From Rubrivivax sp. (GTDB taxonomy: Bacteria > Pseudomonadota > Gammaproteobacteria > Burkholderiales > Burkholderiaceae_C): a stretch of 64,000 nt of DNA. Shown one piece after another: positions 18,402 through 28,559 of this stretch. A program made the position numbers and the translations under genes. Within the stretch, counting starts at the first letter, position 1. Each line of letters opens with the position of its first letter. The notes below the pieces were generated by a model. That model was not told where the DNA came from, did not search any database, and saw only the letters and a program-made list of their open reading frames with translations. The stretch spans positions 1-64,000 of the forward strand of contig JAIXRN010000015.1 in NCBI GenBank assembly GCA_027485165.1, in the 5' to 3' direction.

Positions 18402-18821
18402 ATGCAACACGCTCTCGTCAGTACCTTCGCGCCGCCCTTGTCCCCTGCTGTCACTCCCTGGGTTTTGCGCACTTGGCCGCCCGTATTGTGGCAGGCCAGT
18501 GCCGGGGCGCCGGCACGCTTCCACCACATCGGCACGCGCATCATCTTCTCTGGCGACCCGTTGTACCCGCCGGCCGGCCAGACGGTCTGGGCGGCGTCGG
18601 CCAACGAAGGCGAAGCCGGCATGGCCTGGGACTGGGTGCAGATCGCCCGCGGCGTGGTGGCCATCGCCGACCCGATGTCGGTGGTGACCAACTTGCGCCT
18701 GGTGGGGGGCGAAGGCGAGGTGCTGACGGCCCATCAGGCCGCGCTATTCCTCAATGAACTGGTGCGCACACTGCCATGGCAGACCGAGGTACAGCGCGCC
18801 CTGCGCCGCGGCGACCACTGA
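18402..18821 (+). CDS. Hypothetical protein divergent from luxR
   Basis: 139 residues, no family named with confidence. Readable segments are RFHHIGTRIIFSGDPLYPPA, EGEAGMAWDWVQIARGVVAI, ADPMSVVTNLRLVGGEGEV and AALFLNELVRTLPWQTEVQ. It is soluble and rich in Trp and Ala, without signal peptide or membrane segment. It is transcribed away from the luxR-type gene across a 96-base gap. Its composition and well-formed C-terminus suggest a true gene. I have the impression that similar proteins accompany LuxR genes in Burkholderiales, but could not check this. No clear ribosome-binding site was seen. Confidence 0.65.
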   Translation: MQHALVSTFAPPLSPAVTPWVLRTWPPVLWQASAGAPARFHHIGTRIIFSGDPLYPPAGQTVWAASANEGEAGMAWDWVQIARGVVAIADPMSVVTNLRLVGGEGEVLTAHQAALFLNELVRTLPWQTEVQRALRRGDH

Positions 18822-18894
18822 CAGTGTGCACAGCCCCCGCAGGGGGTGGCCCCGACCTGCGGATAGGCCCGTGCCCGCCTGGGGTCGGCGGCGT

Positions 18895-20069
18895 CTACTT
18901 CAGTGCCGCGCTCTTCAGCATGCGCACCACGAAGCCCAGCGCCAGCACGGTGATGGCCGTGCTGACGCCCAGCGTCAGCAGCAGGTCCCCCGGCGGCAGC
19001 ACTTCGCCCTTCAGCACCCTGCCCATCAACGTGGACTGGGCCAGGGCCGGAACCCACAGGTGCCAAGGGGCGGTGCCTTCCTGGTTGAACACCGTCATCA
19101 GCGGCATCAGCGAAACGGCCAGGATCACCACGGTCGAATTGGCCTGGGCTTCCTTGAAGCTCTTGCAGCGGATGGCAATCGCCATCAGCAGCGCCGAGAT
19201 CAGCGCCGCCAGCGGCGCCAGGATGCCGATGAACCACAGCGCTTCGCGCAGGCCCAACTGGAACACCGCCGCCAGCGTCTCGCTGCGCAGCAGCCACTGC
19301 GCGGGCAGGAAGCTCATGCAGGCCAGCACGGCGATCAGCATGCCCACGCTGGCCACCGCGCCCCACTTGCCCAGCACCAGGCCCCAGCGCGGCGCCGGGT
19401 TCATCAAGAGCGGTTCCAGGCTGCCGCGTTCGCGTTCGCCGGCGGTGGTGTCCAGCGCGGCGTTCAGCGCGCCGTAGAGCACGGCCATCAGCACGAAGTA
19501 AGGCACCATGACGGCGAACTGCGCCGCGCGTGCGCTGGGGTCGGCCAGGTCGCGGTCTTCCACCTGCACAGCCGTCAGCATGGCCGGTGGCACGCCGCGC
19601 ACGGCCAGGCGCAGGCTGGCCTGTTCCTGGTTGTAGGCCTGCAGCAGGCGTTCGATGCGGCCGCTGCCGCTTTGCGCGCGCTGGTTGCCGCTGCTGCTGA
19701 GCAGTTCCAGCACCGGGGCTTCGCCGCGTGCGATGTCGGCCGCATAGCTGGCCGGGATCACCAGCACCGGGTCGCCGAGTTTGCTGTCCTTCAGCTTCTG
19801 TTCGTAGTCCGCCGGCGCGGCCTGCACGGTGTAGGTCTGGCGCTCCAGGAAGTTGCGCAGCGCCGGCGCGTGCTCGATGCCCTGCACGACGATGACGCGT
19901 TCCTCGGCGCGCTTTTCCATCTTGCCCACCAGGCTGCTGAAGAGCACCAGGACCAGCGGCCCCAGGGCCACCGAGCTGGCCAGCACCACCACCAGCGTGC
20001 GGCGGTCGCGCAGCGCGTCCAGCAGTTCCTTCACGTACACGCGCCAGGCGCTGTTCATCAAGCCGGCCT

Positions 20070-20073
<4 letters not shown>
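18895..20073 (-). CDS. NatB-like ABC-2 transporter permease
   Basis: 392 residues. The first helix follows VYVKELLDALRDRRTLVVVL, then a large extracytoplasmic domain (about 50-180), then GSLEPLLMNPAPRWGLVLGKW and five further membrane helices. This is the layout of the ABC-2 NatB/YhaP class, which exports Na+ or other substrates. Its ATG overlaps the stop of the ATPase gene as ATGA (20070-20073). The substrate is unknown; the pairing with an ATPase and a secreted hydrolase in one operon is clear. Confidence 0.88.
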
Positions 20074-20839
<766 letters not shown>

Positions 20840-20843
<4 letters not shown>

Positions 20844-22333
20844 GGTTGGCCCCCGGCGGCGGCGATAGGCAGGAAGGCGCCGGGGCGCGGGACGCCCGTG
20901 GCACAGCTGGCGTCCACCTTCAGCGCTTCAGCGTCGGTGGGTGCGTCGACGAAGCGGAAGACCACGTCGCGCATGCAGCCGATGCCCATCACCCCATGCC
21001 CGGCCTGCGGCAACACCACGTGCCGGGCCTGCGGGCCCAGGGCCTTTGCCACACGTTCGCCATGGCGTGGCGGTGTGGCCGGGTCGGCGCCGCCGGACAG
21101 CAGCAGCGTGGGCGTCTTGGCGGCGGGCAGGCTGTAGAAGGCCGCGGGCACGCTGCCGCGCGGCCAGTCGGCGCACAGGCGGCCGTAGACGTCGCTGAAG
21201 GCGCTGCCGAAGTCGCGCGCGGGCGCGTCGCCTTGTGCCAGCCGCGGCAGGTCTTCGGCGCAGACCACCGACAGGTGCATGCCCATGGCCATGGCCGTCT
21301 GGCGTGAACCGCCCAGCGCCATGCCCAGCCCGAACAGTGGCTGGAAGCGGCCGGCCGCGGCTTCGTGCAGCGCCAGCGGCAGCGCAGACGCCAGCGCCGG
21401 GTTGTATAGCGGGGTGCGGGCCAGGTTCAGCAGGGTTTCGCGCGTGAGCATCAGTGTCTCGGGGCGAGCCGTCACCGGGTGCAGCACGGTCACCTGGCGC
21501 GGCAGATTGGCCAGCAGGGCCTGCCAGTCGGCACGCAGCCGCGGGAAACGCTGCGTGCAGGTGGGCTCGGCTTCGCAGGCGGCGATGCTGGCGTCCAGTG
21601 CGGCCTGCGAATCGGCCGAGAAGCTGGCTGGCAGCACCATGTCCGGCGGCGCCAGGCCGTCCAGCACGGCGCGGCGCACGGCCTGCGGGAACAGGCGCAT
21701 GTATTCCAGCCCGGCGCGCGTGCCGTACGAGCCCCCCACCAGGTTCACCTGCTGCACACCTAGCGCCTGGCGCACGGCATCGGCGTCCTGCATGGCGATG
21801 GTGGTGGTGAAGAAGCGCAGGTCGCCGTGCGGCAGCTTTTCCAGGTTCTCGCGGCAGCTGCGCAGCATGGCCTGCTGGCGCGCCGGTTCGATGTCGGCCA
21901 GCGGCCGCGTGGGCTCGTCGTCGTCGCACTTCAGCGGGGCGCTGCGGCCGGTGCCGCGCTGATCGATGAGGATGATGTCGCGCCGGTTCGACACTCGCGC
22001 CATCAGCCGGCTGACGCTGCCGGCCAGGGAGATGGCGCTCTGGCCCGGCCCGCCGGCAAAGAACAGCACCGGGTCGGGTTTCTTGTTGCGCGCCAGGGCC
22101 GGCAGCACCGCGTAATGCAGCTCGATCTGGCGGCCTTGCGGCTGTGCCGGGTCCAGCGGGCGCTGCAGCACGCCACAAAGGGCGCTGGTCTCGACGCCGG
22201 CCAGCCGGCAGGGCTGGGTCACGGGCGGCGCGTCGGCCGCCCGCGCGGGGCCTGCGGCCAGCCAGGCGGCAGCCAGGGCGGCAGCTAGGGCGGCCAGGGC
22301 AGAGAAGGCAGGGAGGGGGATGGACAGTCTCAT
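20840..22333 (-). CDS. Secreted alpha/beta hydrolase, TAP/proline iminopeptidase-like
   Basis: 497 residues from MRLSIPLPAFSALAALAAAL, a signal peptide cleaved near GPARAAD. The fold shows the oxyanion segment VLFFAGGPGQSAI, DQRGTGRSAPLKC, the nucleophile elbow VGGSYGTRAGLEYM and a C-terminal TAP-like part with LLLSGGADPATPP (Asp) and LPQAGHGVMG (His). Family members hydrolyse short peptides or esters from the N-terminus; it would act in the periplasm or outside the cell. It heads a three-gene operon with a NatAB-like transporter. The upstream 147 bases to the glutaredoxin-like gene hold no recognised gene. Confidence 0.9.
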
Positions 22334-22480
22334 GCCGCCATTGTGGAAGGCAGCCTGCCCGGCGTGCACCTGCTGACGGGCGAATGGCAGCCCGGTGCGA
22401 CGGATGGCGCGGGCGGCCGCCTGGCTGGCAGCGGGCGCTGTCGCAGGGGCCGTGGCCCGTGCCGGCCGTGGCCTGGCCCT

Positions 22481-22864
22481 TCAGGGCGTGGCGGGGTCCT
22501 GCGCCAGCAGACGCTTCAGTTCGCCGCTGGCTTGCAGCCGGGCCAGGTCGTCGGCTCCGCCCACCAGCACGCCGCGCACGAACACCATCGGGAAGGTGGG
22601 CCAGCCCGACCACATCTTCAGCGCGTTGCGCCGCCGCCATTGGCTGAGGTAATTGCCGTGGTCGATGTCGTGATGGGCGATGCCGGCGGCGTCCAGCAGC
22701 CGGCGCGCCTTTTTCACGAAGGGGTTGCCAGCCATGCCGAACACCACCACCGGGTGGCGGGCGATGGCCTGCTGCGCGGCCGCCAGCACGTCGCCGTGGT
22801 GACCGGCCACAGCCAGGCGGATGGCCGGGTGCAGCTGGGCTTCGGCCAGCAGTGGGCGCGGCAT
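22481..22864 (-). CDS. Glutaredoxin-like protein lacking all cysteines
   Basis: 127 residues. The C-terminal 90 residues follow the glutaredoxin pattern: VVVFGMAGNPFVKKARRLLD, then WSGWPTFPMVFVRG (the cis-Pro loop) and GGADDLARLQASGEL (the glutathione-binding GG). Where glutaredoxins have CPFC or CGFS, this protein reads G-N-P-F-V (46-50), and the whole protein contains no cysteine, so it cannot perform thiol redox chemistry. It may bind glutathione or a protein partner only. Its ATG overlaps the stop of the thioredoxin-like gene by one base (TGATG), so the two are coupled. Confidence 0.8.
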   Translation of the reverse strand: MPRPLLAEAQLHPAIRLAVAGHHGDVLAAAQQAIARHPVVVFGMAGNPFVKKARRLLDAAGIAHHDIDHGNYLSQWRRRNALKMWSGWPTFPMVFVRGVLVGGADDLARLQASGELKRLLAQDPATP

Positions 22865-24501
22865 CAGGCGGCCTTCTTCGGCTCGGCCTTGGCCGCGGGT
22901 TTCAGCACCGCCTGGCAGGCGGCGCGCTGGCCGTCGGCGGTGTCGAGCTTGCTGCACACCCCGTCCAGCTGGGCCTGCAGCTTCTTCAGCACCGGCGCCT
23001 GCTTGCCGTCGCCGTTCCAGGCCGCCAGCTTGGCGCCGGCGCGCTGCAGCGACCGGGCGCTGCGGCCCTCGAAAGCCGCGCGGTCCTTGGCCGCTTCGGC
23101 CAGCAGCGTGCTGGCGAGTTTTTCGATGCGCGCGGTCTGGGTGGGCGCCAGGTCCACCAGTGCATTCAGGTAGCCCGCGCCCCACTGCAGCCGGGTGGCC
23201 GGGCCTTCGGCCTTCTCGAAGGACTGCTGGTACCACTTCAGCGCCTCGTCGTTGCGGCCCTGCTTGCGCAGGTTGCTGCCAAGCTGGCTCATCAGGTAGT
23301 ACGGCGAATGGCTCTTGGCCAGGTTCGCCTGCAGCAGGGCGTCGCTGTCGGCCCACAGGCCGGCGCGGCCCAGGGCGTAGGCGCCGGCGGTGATGACGGC
23401 CTGGCGTTCGTAGCCGTCGGTGATCTCGCGGTCGTCGCGCTGCACGTGTGCGCGCACTTCGGCTACCAGCGCAGCGGGCAGCGTTACCTGCACCTGGTCC
23501 TTCGGCGTGCCCAGGCGCGCCAGGTCGATGCGCGCGATGACGGCGCCCAGCCGGTCGTTGCGCGACAGCGTGCTGTCCTGTTCAAAACGCTTGAGCGCCG
23601 CTTCGAAGGCCGCCACCAGCGGCGCGCGGCGTGGCGAATCGTCGGCTTCCAGCGTGCGCACGATGTCGGCGGCGCCGTTCGTCAGCACGTCCATCTGCAG
23701 CCGTGCCTGGGCCGGGTCGGCCAGCACGCGCAGCACGCGGTCGCGCAGCGCGGCGTCGGGCTTCAGGCCCTGGCCGTCGTCGCTGGCGGCCAGGGCCTTC
23801 AGCCACAGGCGGTGGCCGGTTTCGCTGTCGCCGGGGTTGGCCGTGTTCTGCGCCGCGGCCAGCGTGGCCAACAGGCCCGGCAGTTCGGCCTTGGGCACGA
23901 CCTGCTGTTCGTCGATCTCCCAGCCGTAAAAGGCCAGCAGCCGCCAGTCGCCGGCCGACAGCGGCTTGCCGGCCACGGCGTCGGCCAGCACAGCCTTCAC
24001 CGCGCGGCCGCCGTTCAGGCCCTGCTGCAGCACGGCCAGGGCCTGCGGCGCGTCGACTTCGCCCGGCAGCCGGGTGATTTCCTGGCCTTCGGGCGTGAAC
24101 AGCACCGTGGTGGGGTAGCCGCTGACCTTGAAGCGCGCGCCCAGCTTCTGCGCGCCGGGGCGGTCGCCGTCCACGTGCACGGCGATGAAGTTCTTCGACA
24201 GCGCAGCGAAGTCCTGCCGATTGAAGAGCGTGGCCTTCAGCTGGTTGCACGGCGGGCACCAGGTGGCGCCCCAGTACAGCAGCACGGGTTTCTTTTCGGC
24301 GCGGGCGCGCTGGAAGGCGCGGTCGATGTCGGCGTCCACCGCCGCGGCCTGCCAGGCCACATTCGTGGACGGCAGCTTCACAGCGGCGGCCTGCGCCGGC
24401 TGCCCCGCCAGCAGCGCCAGGCAGATGGCCAGGGCCATGGCGGGGGCGATCGTTGGGGCCGTCGTTCGGGCTGTCGTTTGGGTGACTCTGCGTAGGGTCA
24501 T
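22864..24501 (-). CDS. Secreted thioredoxin-domain protein with long C-terminal helical domain
   Basis: 545 residues from MTLRRVTQTTARTTAP, chosen for a GGAGAA ribosome-binding site seven bases upstream. A signal peptide ends near GQPAQAAA. The thioredoxin fold follows, with the active site WGATWCPPCNQLKA (Cys82, Cys85), HVDGDRPGAQKLGARFKVSG and the cis-Pro in GYPTTVLF. Residues beyond about 180 form a long Ala/Leu-rich helical region with TPR-like character and a lysine-rich tail. It is likely a periplasmic thiol oxidoreductase; substrates are unknown. It is followed, coupled, by the cysteine-less glutaredoxin-like gene, and is divergent from the PrsT-like gene. Confidence 0.88.
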   Translation of the reverse strand: MTLRRVTQTTARTTAPTIAPAMALAICLALLAGQPAQAAAVKLPSTNVAWQAAAVDADIDRAFQRARAEKKPVLLYWGATWCPPCNQLKATLFNRQDFAALSKNFIAVHVDGDRPGAQKLGARFKVSGYPTTVLFTPEGQEITRLPGEVDAPQALAVLQQGLNGGRAVKAVLADAVAGKPLSAGDWRLLAFYGWEIDEQQVVPKAELPGLLATLAAAQNTANPGDSETGHRLWLKALAASDDGQGLKPDAALRDRVLRVLADPAQARLQMDVLTNGAADIVRTLEADDSPRRAPLVAAFEAALKRFEQDSTLSRNDRLGAVIARIDLARLGTPKDQVQVTLPAALVAEVRAHVQRDDREITDGYERQAVITAGAYALGRAGLWADSDALLQANLAKSHSPYYLMSQLGSNLRKQGRNDEALKWYQQSFEKAEGPATRLQWGAGYLNALVDLAPTQTARIEKLASTLLAEAAKDRAAFEGRSARSLQRAGAKLAAWNGDGKQAPVLKKLQAQLDGVCSKLDTADGQRAACQAVLKPAAKAEPKKAA

Positions 24502-24669
24502 GAGCGTTCTCCGGGTGGCTGGGCGGGGCATGACCCCCACACCACCATTGTGCGGCGGCTGCAGCCGGAAGCACGAATTGCGCCTTCTGCACGGACCTTC
24601 TGCACACACCGCCTGTCTGGCCATCGGCCGCCTGTCCACGAAAACGCCGTCGCGGCCTAGCATTCGCGC

Positions 24670-27522
24670 GTGAACAAGCCCGCCCCCCCTGTCTGCGCCC
24701 GGCGCAGCCCTGCCTGGCGCCTGGCGCTGGCCCTTTCGTTTTCGGTGTCGCTGGCCCTGCCGCTGGCCGCCATGGCCGCCGGCGACCCCAAGGCCGCCCG
24801 CCTGTACGAAGACGCGCTGCAGCGCTTCGAAAAACGCGACGTCAACGGCGCCATCGTGCAGCTGAAGAATGCCCTGCAAGTCGACAAGACCCTGCTGCCG
24901 GTGCACGTGCTGTTGGGCCGCGCCCTGCTGGCCAACAGCGACGTCATCGGCGCCGAGGTCGCTTTCAACGAAGCCCTACGCCTGGGCGTGAACCGGGCCG
25001 AAGTGGTGGTGCCGCTGTCGCGGGCCGTCCTGGGGCAGGGCAAGCGCCAGCAGCTGTTCGACGACCCTCGCTTTGCCACCAGCGGCCTGCCGCCAGGCGT
25101 GCGTGCGCCGCTGCTGCTGCAGCTGGCCAGCGCGCACGCCGACCTGGGCCGTGCACGCGAAGCCCTGGCCGCGGTGGAAGAGGCGCGCGCGATCGAGCCC
25201 GCCAGCGCCGATTCCTACCTGGCCGAGGTGCCGATCCGCATCCGCGCGCGCCAGTTCACCGAGGCCGCCGCCGCTGCCGACCGCGCCATCGCCCTGGCAC
25301 CGGGCCTGGCCGAGGCGCTGTACCTGCGGGCTTCGGTGGCGCATGCGCAGTCGAACCTGGTGGAAGCCCAGGCCGGCTATTCGCGCGCGCTGCGCAGCCA
25401 GCCTGACCATTTCGAGTCGCTGCTGGCCCGCGCCGGCATCGCGCTGGACCAGAACCGCCTGCCCGAAGCCAAGCTCGACGTCAGCGCTGCGCGCCGCAGC
25501 CAGCCCCGGGACCCGCGCGCCGTCTACCTGAGCGCGCTGATCGCCGAACGCGAAGGCGACCCGAAGGCCGCGCGCGCCGCGCTGGCCGAGATCACCACGC
25601 TCATCGACCCGCTGCTCCCGGCTTTCCTGCGCTACCGGCCGCAGCTGCTGATCCTGGGCGGGCTGGCGCACCACGGCCTGGGACAGTTCGAAAAGGCCCG
25701 GCCCTATTTCGAGATCATCCAGCGCGACCAGCCCGGCAGCCCGGTGGCCAAGCTGCTGGCGCAGATCCACCTGAACGAGAAGAACGCTGACCGCGCCGTG
25801 GAGGTGCTGGACACCTACCTGCGCAGCCACCCGCGCGACGTGCAGGCGCTGAACCTGCTGGCTTCGGCCCACATGTCTGCCGGCCGGCACGCGCGGGCGT
25901 CGCAGATCCTGCAGGACGCCCTGGCCACGCGCGACGACCCGCAGCTGCGCACCCTGCTGGGCCTGAGCCTGGCGTCGGCCGGCAGAACCACCGACGCCCT
26001 GGCGCCGCTGGAAGCCGCCTACGCCCGCGACCCTGGCCAGCTGCAGGCCGGCGTGGCCCTGGTGGGCCTGTACCTGCGCGACCGCACCCCGCGCGGCGGC
26101 CGCCGCGCCATCGAGGTGGCCGAGGCCCTGGTCAAGCGCCAGCCCACCCAGCCGGGGCTGCACAACCTGCTGGGGCAGGCGCGGTTGCAGACCGGCGACC
26201 TGGCCCGCGCCCGCGCGTCTTTCGACGAAGCCGCGCGGCTGGACCCGGCCTTCGTGGCGCCGCGCCTGAACCTGGCGCGGCTGGACATGCGCAACAACCA
26301 GCTCGACAGCGCCGCCACGCGCCTGGCCATGCTGCTGAAGGCTGACGACAAGAACGTCGACGTGCTGACCGAGCTCGGCCGCCTGGCCGAACGCCGCGGC
26401 CAGACCGACGAGGCCACGCGCTACTTCAGCAAGGCCGCCGACCACAGCGCCCCCAACGACCTGCAGCCCAGCCTGACGCTGCTGGACTACCACCTGCGTG
26501 GCGACCGGGTGGAAGGTGCGCAGGAAGCGCTGAAGCGCCTGAACGGCAAGGCGCCCGACGACCTGCAGACCCTGGTGGCGAACGCGCGCGTGTCGCTGGC
26601 GGCGAAGAACCCCGAAGCCGCCCGCGGCGCGCTGGTGCGGGCGTCGCGTCAGGCCAACTTCGACGCGCCGGCGCAGACCAGCATCGCGCTGCTGCAGCTG
26701 GCCGCGGGCGACCCGCGCAACGCCGCCTACAGCGTCGAAAAGGCGCTGCAGGGCGACCCGGCGCACCTGCCGGCGCAGGCCCTGCAGGTCGACGCCCTTG
26801 TGCAGCAGGGCGAACTGGCCCCGGCCGAGGCGAAGGCGCGCGAAATCATCAGCACGCGCCCGCAGGCGTCTGTGGGCCATGCGCTGCTGGGCGACGTGGC
26901 CGCGGCGCGTGGCGACGCCGCTGCTGCGCTGGAAGCCTACCGCCGCGCGCACCAGATGGAACCCAGCAGCCAGAGCCTGCTGCGCCTGATGCGGGTGCAG
27001 GCCACGCAAGACCCGCAGGCCGCCGCGGCGCTGGCCGAGCAGTGGCTGCGCAGCCGCCCGCAAGACCTGGCCGTGCGCCGCGCCCTGGCCGACGGCTACG
27101 CCAGCCGCGGCAACATGCCAGCGGCCCGCACGGCCTACGAACAGCTGCTGAAGCAGGCCCCCAACAACGCCGAGGCCCTGAACAACTACGCCCATGTGCT
27201 GCTGCGGCTGAAGGACGTGGCCGGCGCACAGCGTGCCGCGGCCCAGGCGCTGGCCGCGCGGCCAGACGCCCCGCACATCGTGGGCACGGCCGGCTGGATG
27301 GCCTTCCAGGGCGGGCAGACCGACCGCGCACTGCAGCTGCTGCGCGACGCGCGCCTGCGCGACCCGTCCAACCCCGAAACGCGCTTCTACCTGGCCAGCG
27401 TGCTGGCCAGCGCCGGGCGCGGCAGCGAAGCGCGCGAAGAGCTGCAGGCGGCCCTGCGCACCGGCGGCGGCAGCTTCGCCAGTGCGCGCGAGGCGCAGGC
27501 CCTGCTGGACACCCTTCGATAA
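24670..27522 (+). CDS. prsT: PrsT-type TPR protein of the PEP-CTERM/exosortase system
   Basis: 950 residues made almost wholly of tetratricopeptide repeats, about 20 or more by eye, for example NGAIVQLKNALQVDKTLLPV and the C-terminal NAEALNNYAHVLLRLKDV. Length, repeat content and an N-terminal signal peptide fit PrsT, the TPR protein of exopolysaccharide/PEP-CTERM loci. PrsT is usually a lipoprotein, but this signal region (LALPLAAMAAGDP) has no lipobox cysteine. The start is a GTG at 24670 without a strong ribosome-binding site. A PEP-CTERM surface protein is encoded next. No exosortase or glycosyltransferase gene is in the window. Confidence 0.85.
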   Translation: MNKPAPPVCARRSPAWRLALALSFSVSLALPLAAMAAGDPKAARLYEDALQRFEKRDVNGAIVQLKNALQVDKTLLPVHVLLGRALLANSDVIGAEVAFNEALRLGVNRAEVVVPLSRAVLGQGKRQQLFDDPRFATSGLPPGVRAPLLLQLASAHADLGRAREALAAVEEARAIEPASADSYLAEVPIRIRARQFTEAAAAADRAIALAPGLAEALYLRASVAHAQSNLVEAQAGYSRALRSQPDHFESLLARAGIALDQNRLPEAKLDVSAARRSQPRDPRAVYLSALIAEREGDPKAARAALAEITTLIDPLLPAFLRYRPQLLILGGLAHHGLGQFEKARPYFEIIQRDQPGSPVAKLLAQIHLNEKNADRAVEVLDTYLRSHPRDVQALNLLASAHMSAGRHARASQILQDALATRDDPQLRTLLGLSLASAGRTTDALAPLEAAYARDPGQLQAGVALVGLYLRDRTPRGGRRAIEVAEALVKRQPTQPGLHNLLGQARLQTGDLARARASFDEAARLDPAFVAPRLNLARLDMRNNQLDSAATRLAMLLKADDKNVDVLTELGRLAERRGQTDEATRYFSKAADHSAPNDLQPSLTLLDYHLRGDRVEGAQEALKRLNGKAPDDLQTLVANARVSLAAKNPEAARGALVRASRQANFDAPAQTSIALLQLAAGDPRNAAYSVEKALQGDPAHLPAQALQVDALVQQGELAPAEAKAREIISTRPQASVGHALLGDVAAARGDAAAALEAYRRAHQMEPSSQSLLRLMRVQATQDPQAAAALAEQWLRSRPQDLAVRRALADGYASRGNMPAARTAYEQLLKQAPNNAEALNNYAHVLLRLKDVAGAQRAAAQALAARPDAPHIVGTAGWMAFQGGQTDRALQLLRDARLRDPSNPETRFYLASVLASAGRGSEAREELQAALRTGGGSFASAREAQALLDTLR

Positions 27523-27615
27523 GGGGGATAAGGGCTGTCGCGCTTCCTTACACGGCGCGCCGGCAGCACCCCCCCAGAATCACATAAGCTGTTGTTTTGA
27601 TTGGAGTTTCAGCTG

Positions 27616-27632
27616 CTGGCCTGGTGATTGCA
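27616..27632 (+). promoter_or_regulatory. Sigma-54-type promoter for the PEP-CTERM gene
   Basis: CTGGCCTGGTGATTGCA matches the consensus YTGGCACGRNNNTTGCW at all but two defined positions. The invariant -24 GG is at 27618-27619 and the -12 GC at 27630-27631, ten bases apart as required. The implied start is near 27643, giving a leader of about 47 bases. PEP-CTERM/EPS loci commonly encode a PrsK/PrsR system with a sigma-54 activator, so the promoter type fits the gene. Confidence 0.75.
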
Positions 27633-27689
27633 AACTGTCACGACATTCTCAGGTGCAGCATCGGCACCGCTACTCTCAGAAAGTACGTC

Positions 27690-28499
27690 ATGAACAAGTT
27701 CGCATGGGTTTCCGCTGGTTTGACAGTTCTGGCCGTTCTGGCTGCGGCCCCCGCATCGGCCCAGAACACCTGGAATTTCGGGAACGGCGGCAACTGCGAC
27801 CTCGTCGGGTCGAAGGCCACGCAGACCTGCAGCCTGGGCACGAACAACACCCTGCGCGCTGAAGGCTACGCCGCTTCCGCTGGTGGCACCTATGTTCGCG
27901 GCACGCTGACCGATCAGGGCGGCTCGGGCATGGGCTTCACCGCCCCGAGCGAAACCGTCAACCAGCCGCAGCACGCCTTCGACAACGACGGCAAGCACGA
28001 ACTGCTGCTGCTGAACTTCGGCTTCAACAAGGTCGTGATCACCGGCGTCGCACTGGGCTGGTCCTACAACGACACCGACCTGAGTCTGCTGCGCTGGGCC
28101 GGCACGGGTGCCCCCAGCTCGATGCCCAGCATGAACGTCACCACCGCCAGCCTGCTGTCGTCGGGCTGGGTGCTGGTCGGTTCAGGCGACCTGGACGGCA
28201 CCAACGTCACCGGCAACACTTACGGCCAGAACACCACGGGCACGGGCGTGGCGGCCAACGCGGCCAACAGCTCCAGCTGGTGGATCATCAGCTCGTACTT
28301 CGGCCCCACGGTGAACAGCCTGGACGCCGGCAACGATTACTACAAGTTGCTGGCCGTGCACACCACCTGCGTGTCCAACACCAGCGGCGACGCCTGCAAC
28401 ACCGTGCCGCGTGACGTGCCGGAACCCGGCTCGCTGGCCCTGGCCGGCCTGGCGCTGGCTGGCCTGGCCGCCAGCCGCCGCCGCAAGAAGGTCGCCTGA
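27690..28499 (+). CDS. PEP-CTERM sorting domain surface protein
   Basis: 269 residues from MNKFAWVSAGLTVLAVLAAA, a signal peptide cleaved near ASAQ. The mature domain contains HELLLLNFGFNKVVITGVAL and WSYNDTDLSLLRWAGTG and is Asn/Gly/Ser/Thr-rich, as expected for a secreted, probably glycosylated protein. The C-terminus is a textbook PEP-CTERM signal: VPEPGSLALAGLALAGLAAS, then RRRKKVA. It would be processed by an exosortase and released or anchored at the surface, usually with exopolysaccharide. The domain may be of the exosortase-dependent XDP1 type, but this is uncertain. A sigma-54 promoter precedes it and a strong terminator follows. Confidence 0.92.
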   Translation: MNKFAWVSAGLTVLAVLAAAPASAQNTWNFGNGGNCDLVGSKATQTCSLGTNNTLRAEGYAASAGGTYVRGTLTDQGGSGMGFTAPSETVNQPQHAFDNDGKHELLLLNFGFNKVVITGVALGWSYNDTDLSLLRWAGTGAPSSMPSMNVTTASLLSSGWVLVGSGDLDGTNVTGNTYGQNTTGTGVAANAANSSSWWIISSYFGPTVNSLDAGNDYYKLLAVHTTCVSNTSGDACNTVPRDVPEPGSLALAGLALAGLAASRRRKKVA

Positions 28500-28559
28500 T
28501 CGGCCTGATATAGACGCCGTTGGCCAGCGCGGGATCTTGCCGCGCTGCGCTCAGCCAGC

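Noticed and set aside
24567..24581. Sigma-54-like GG...GC ahead of the PrsT-like gene
   Set aside because: The GG and GC are 11 bases apart, one more than sigma-54 tolerates.
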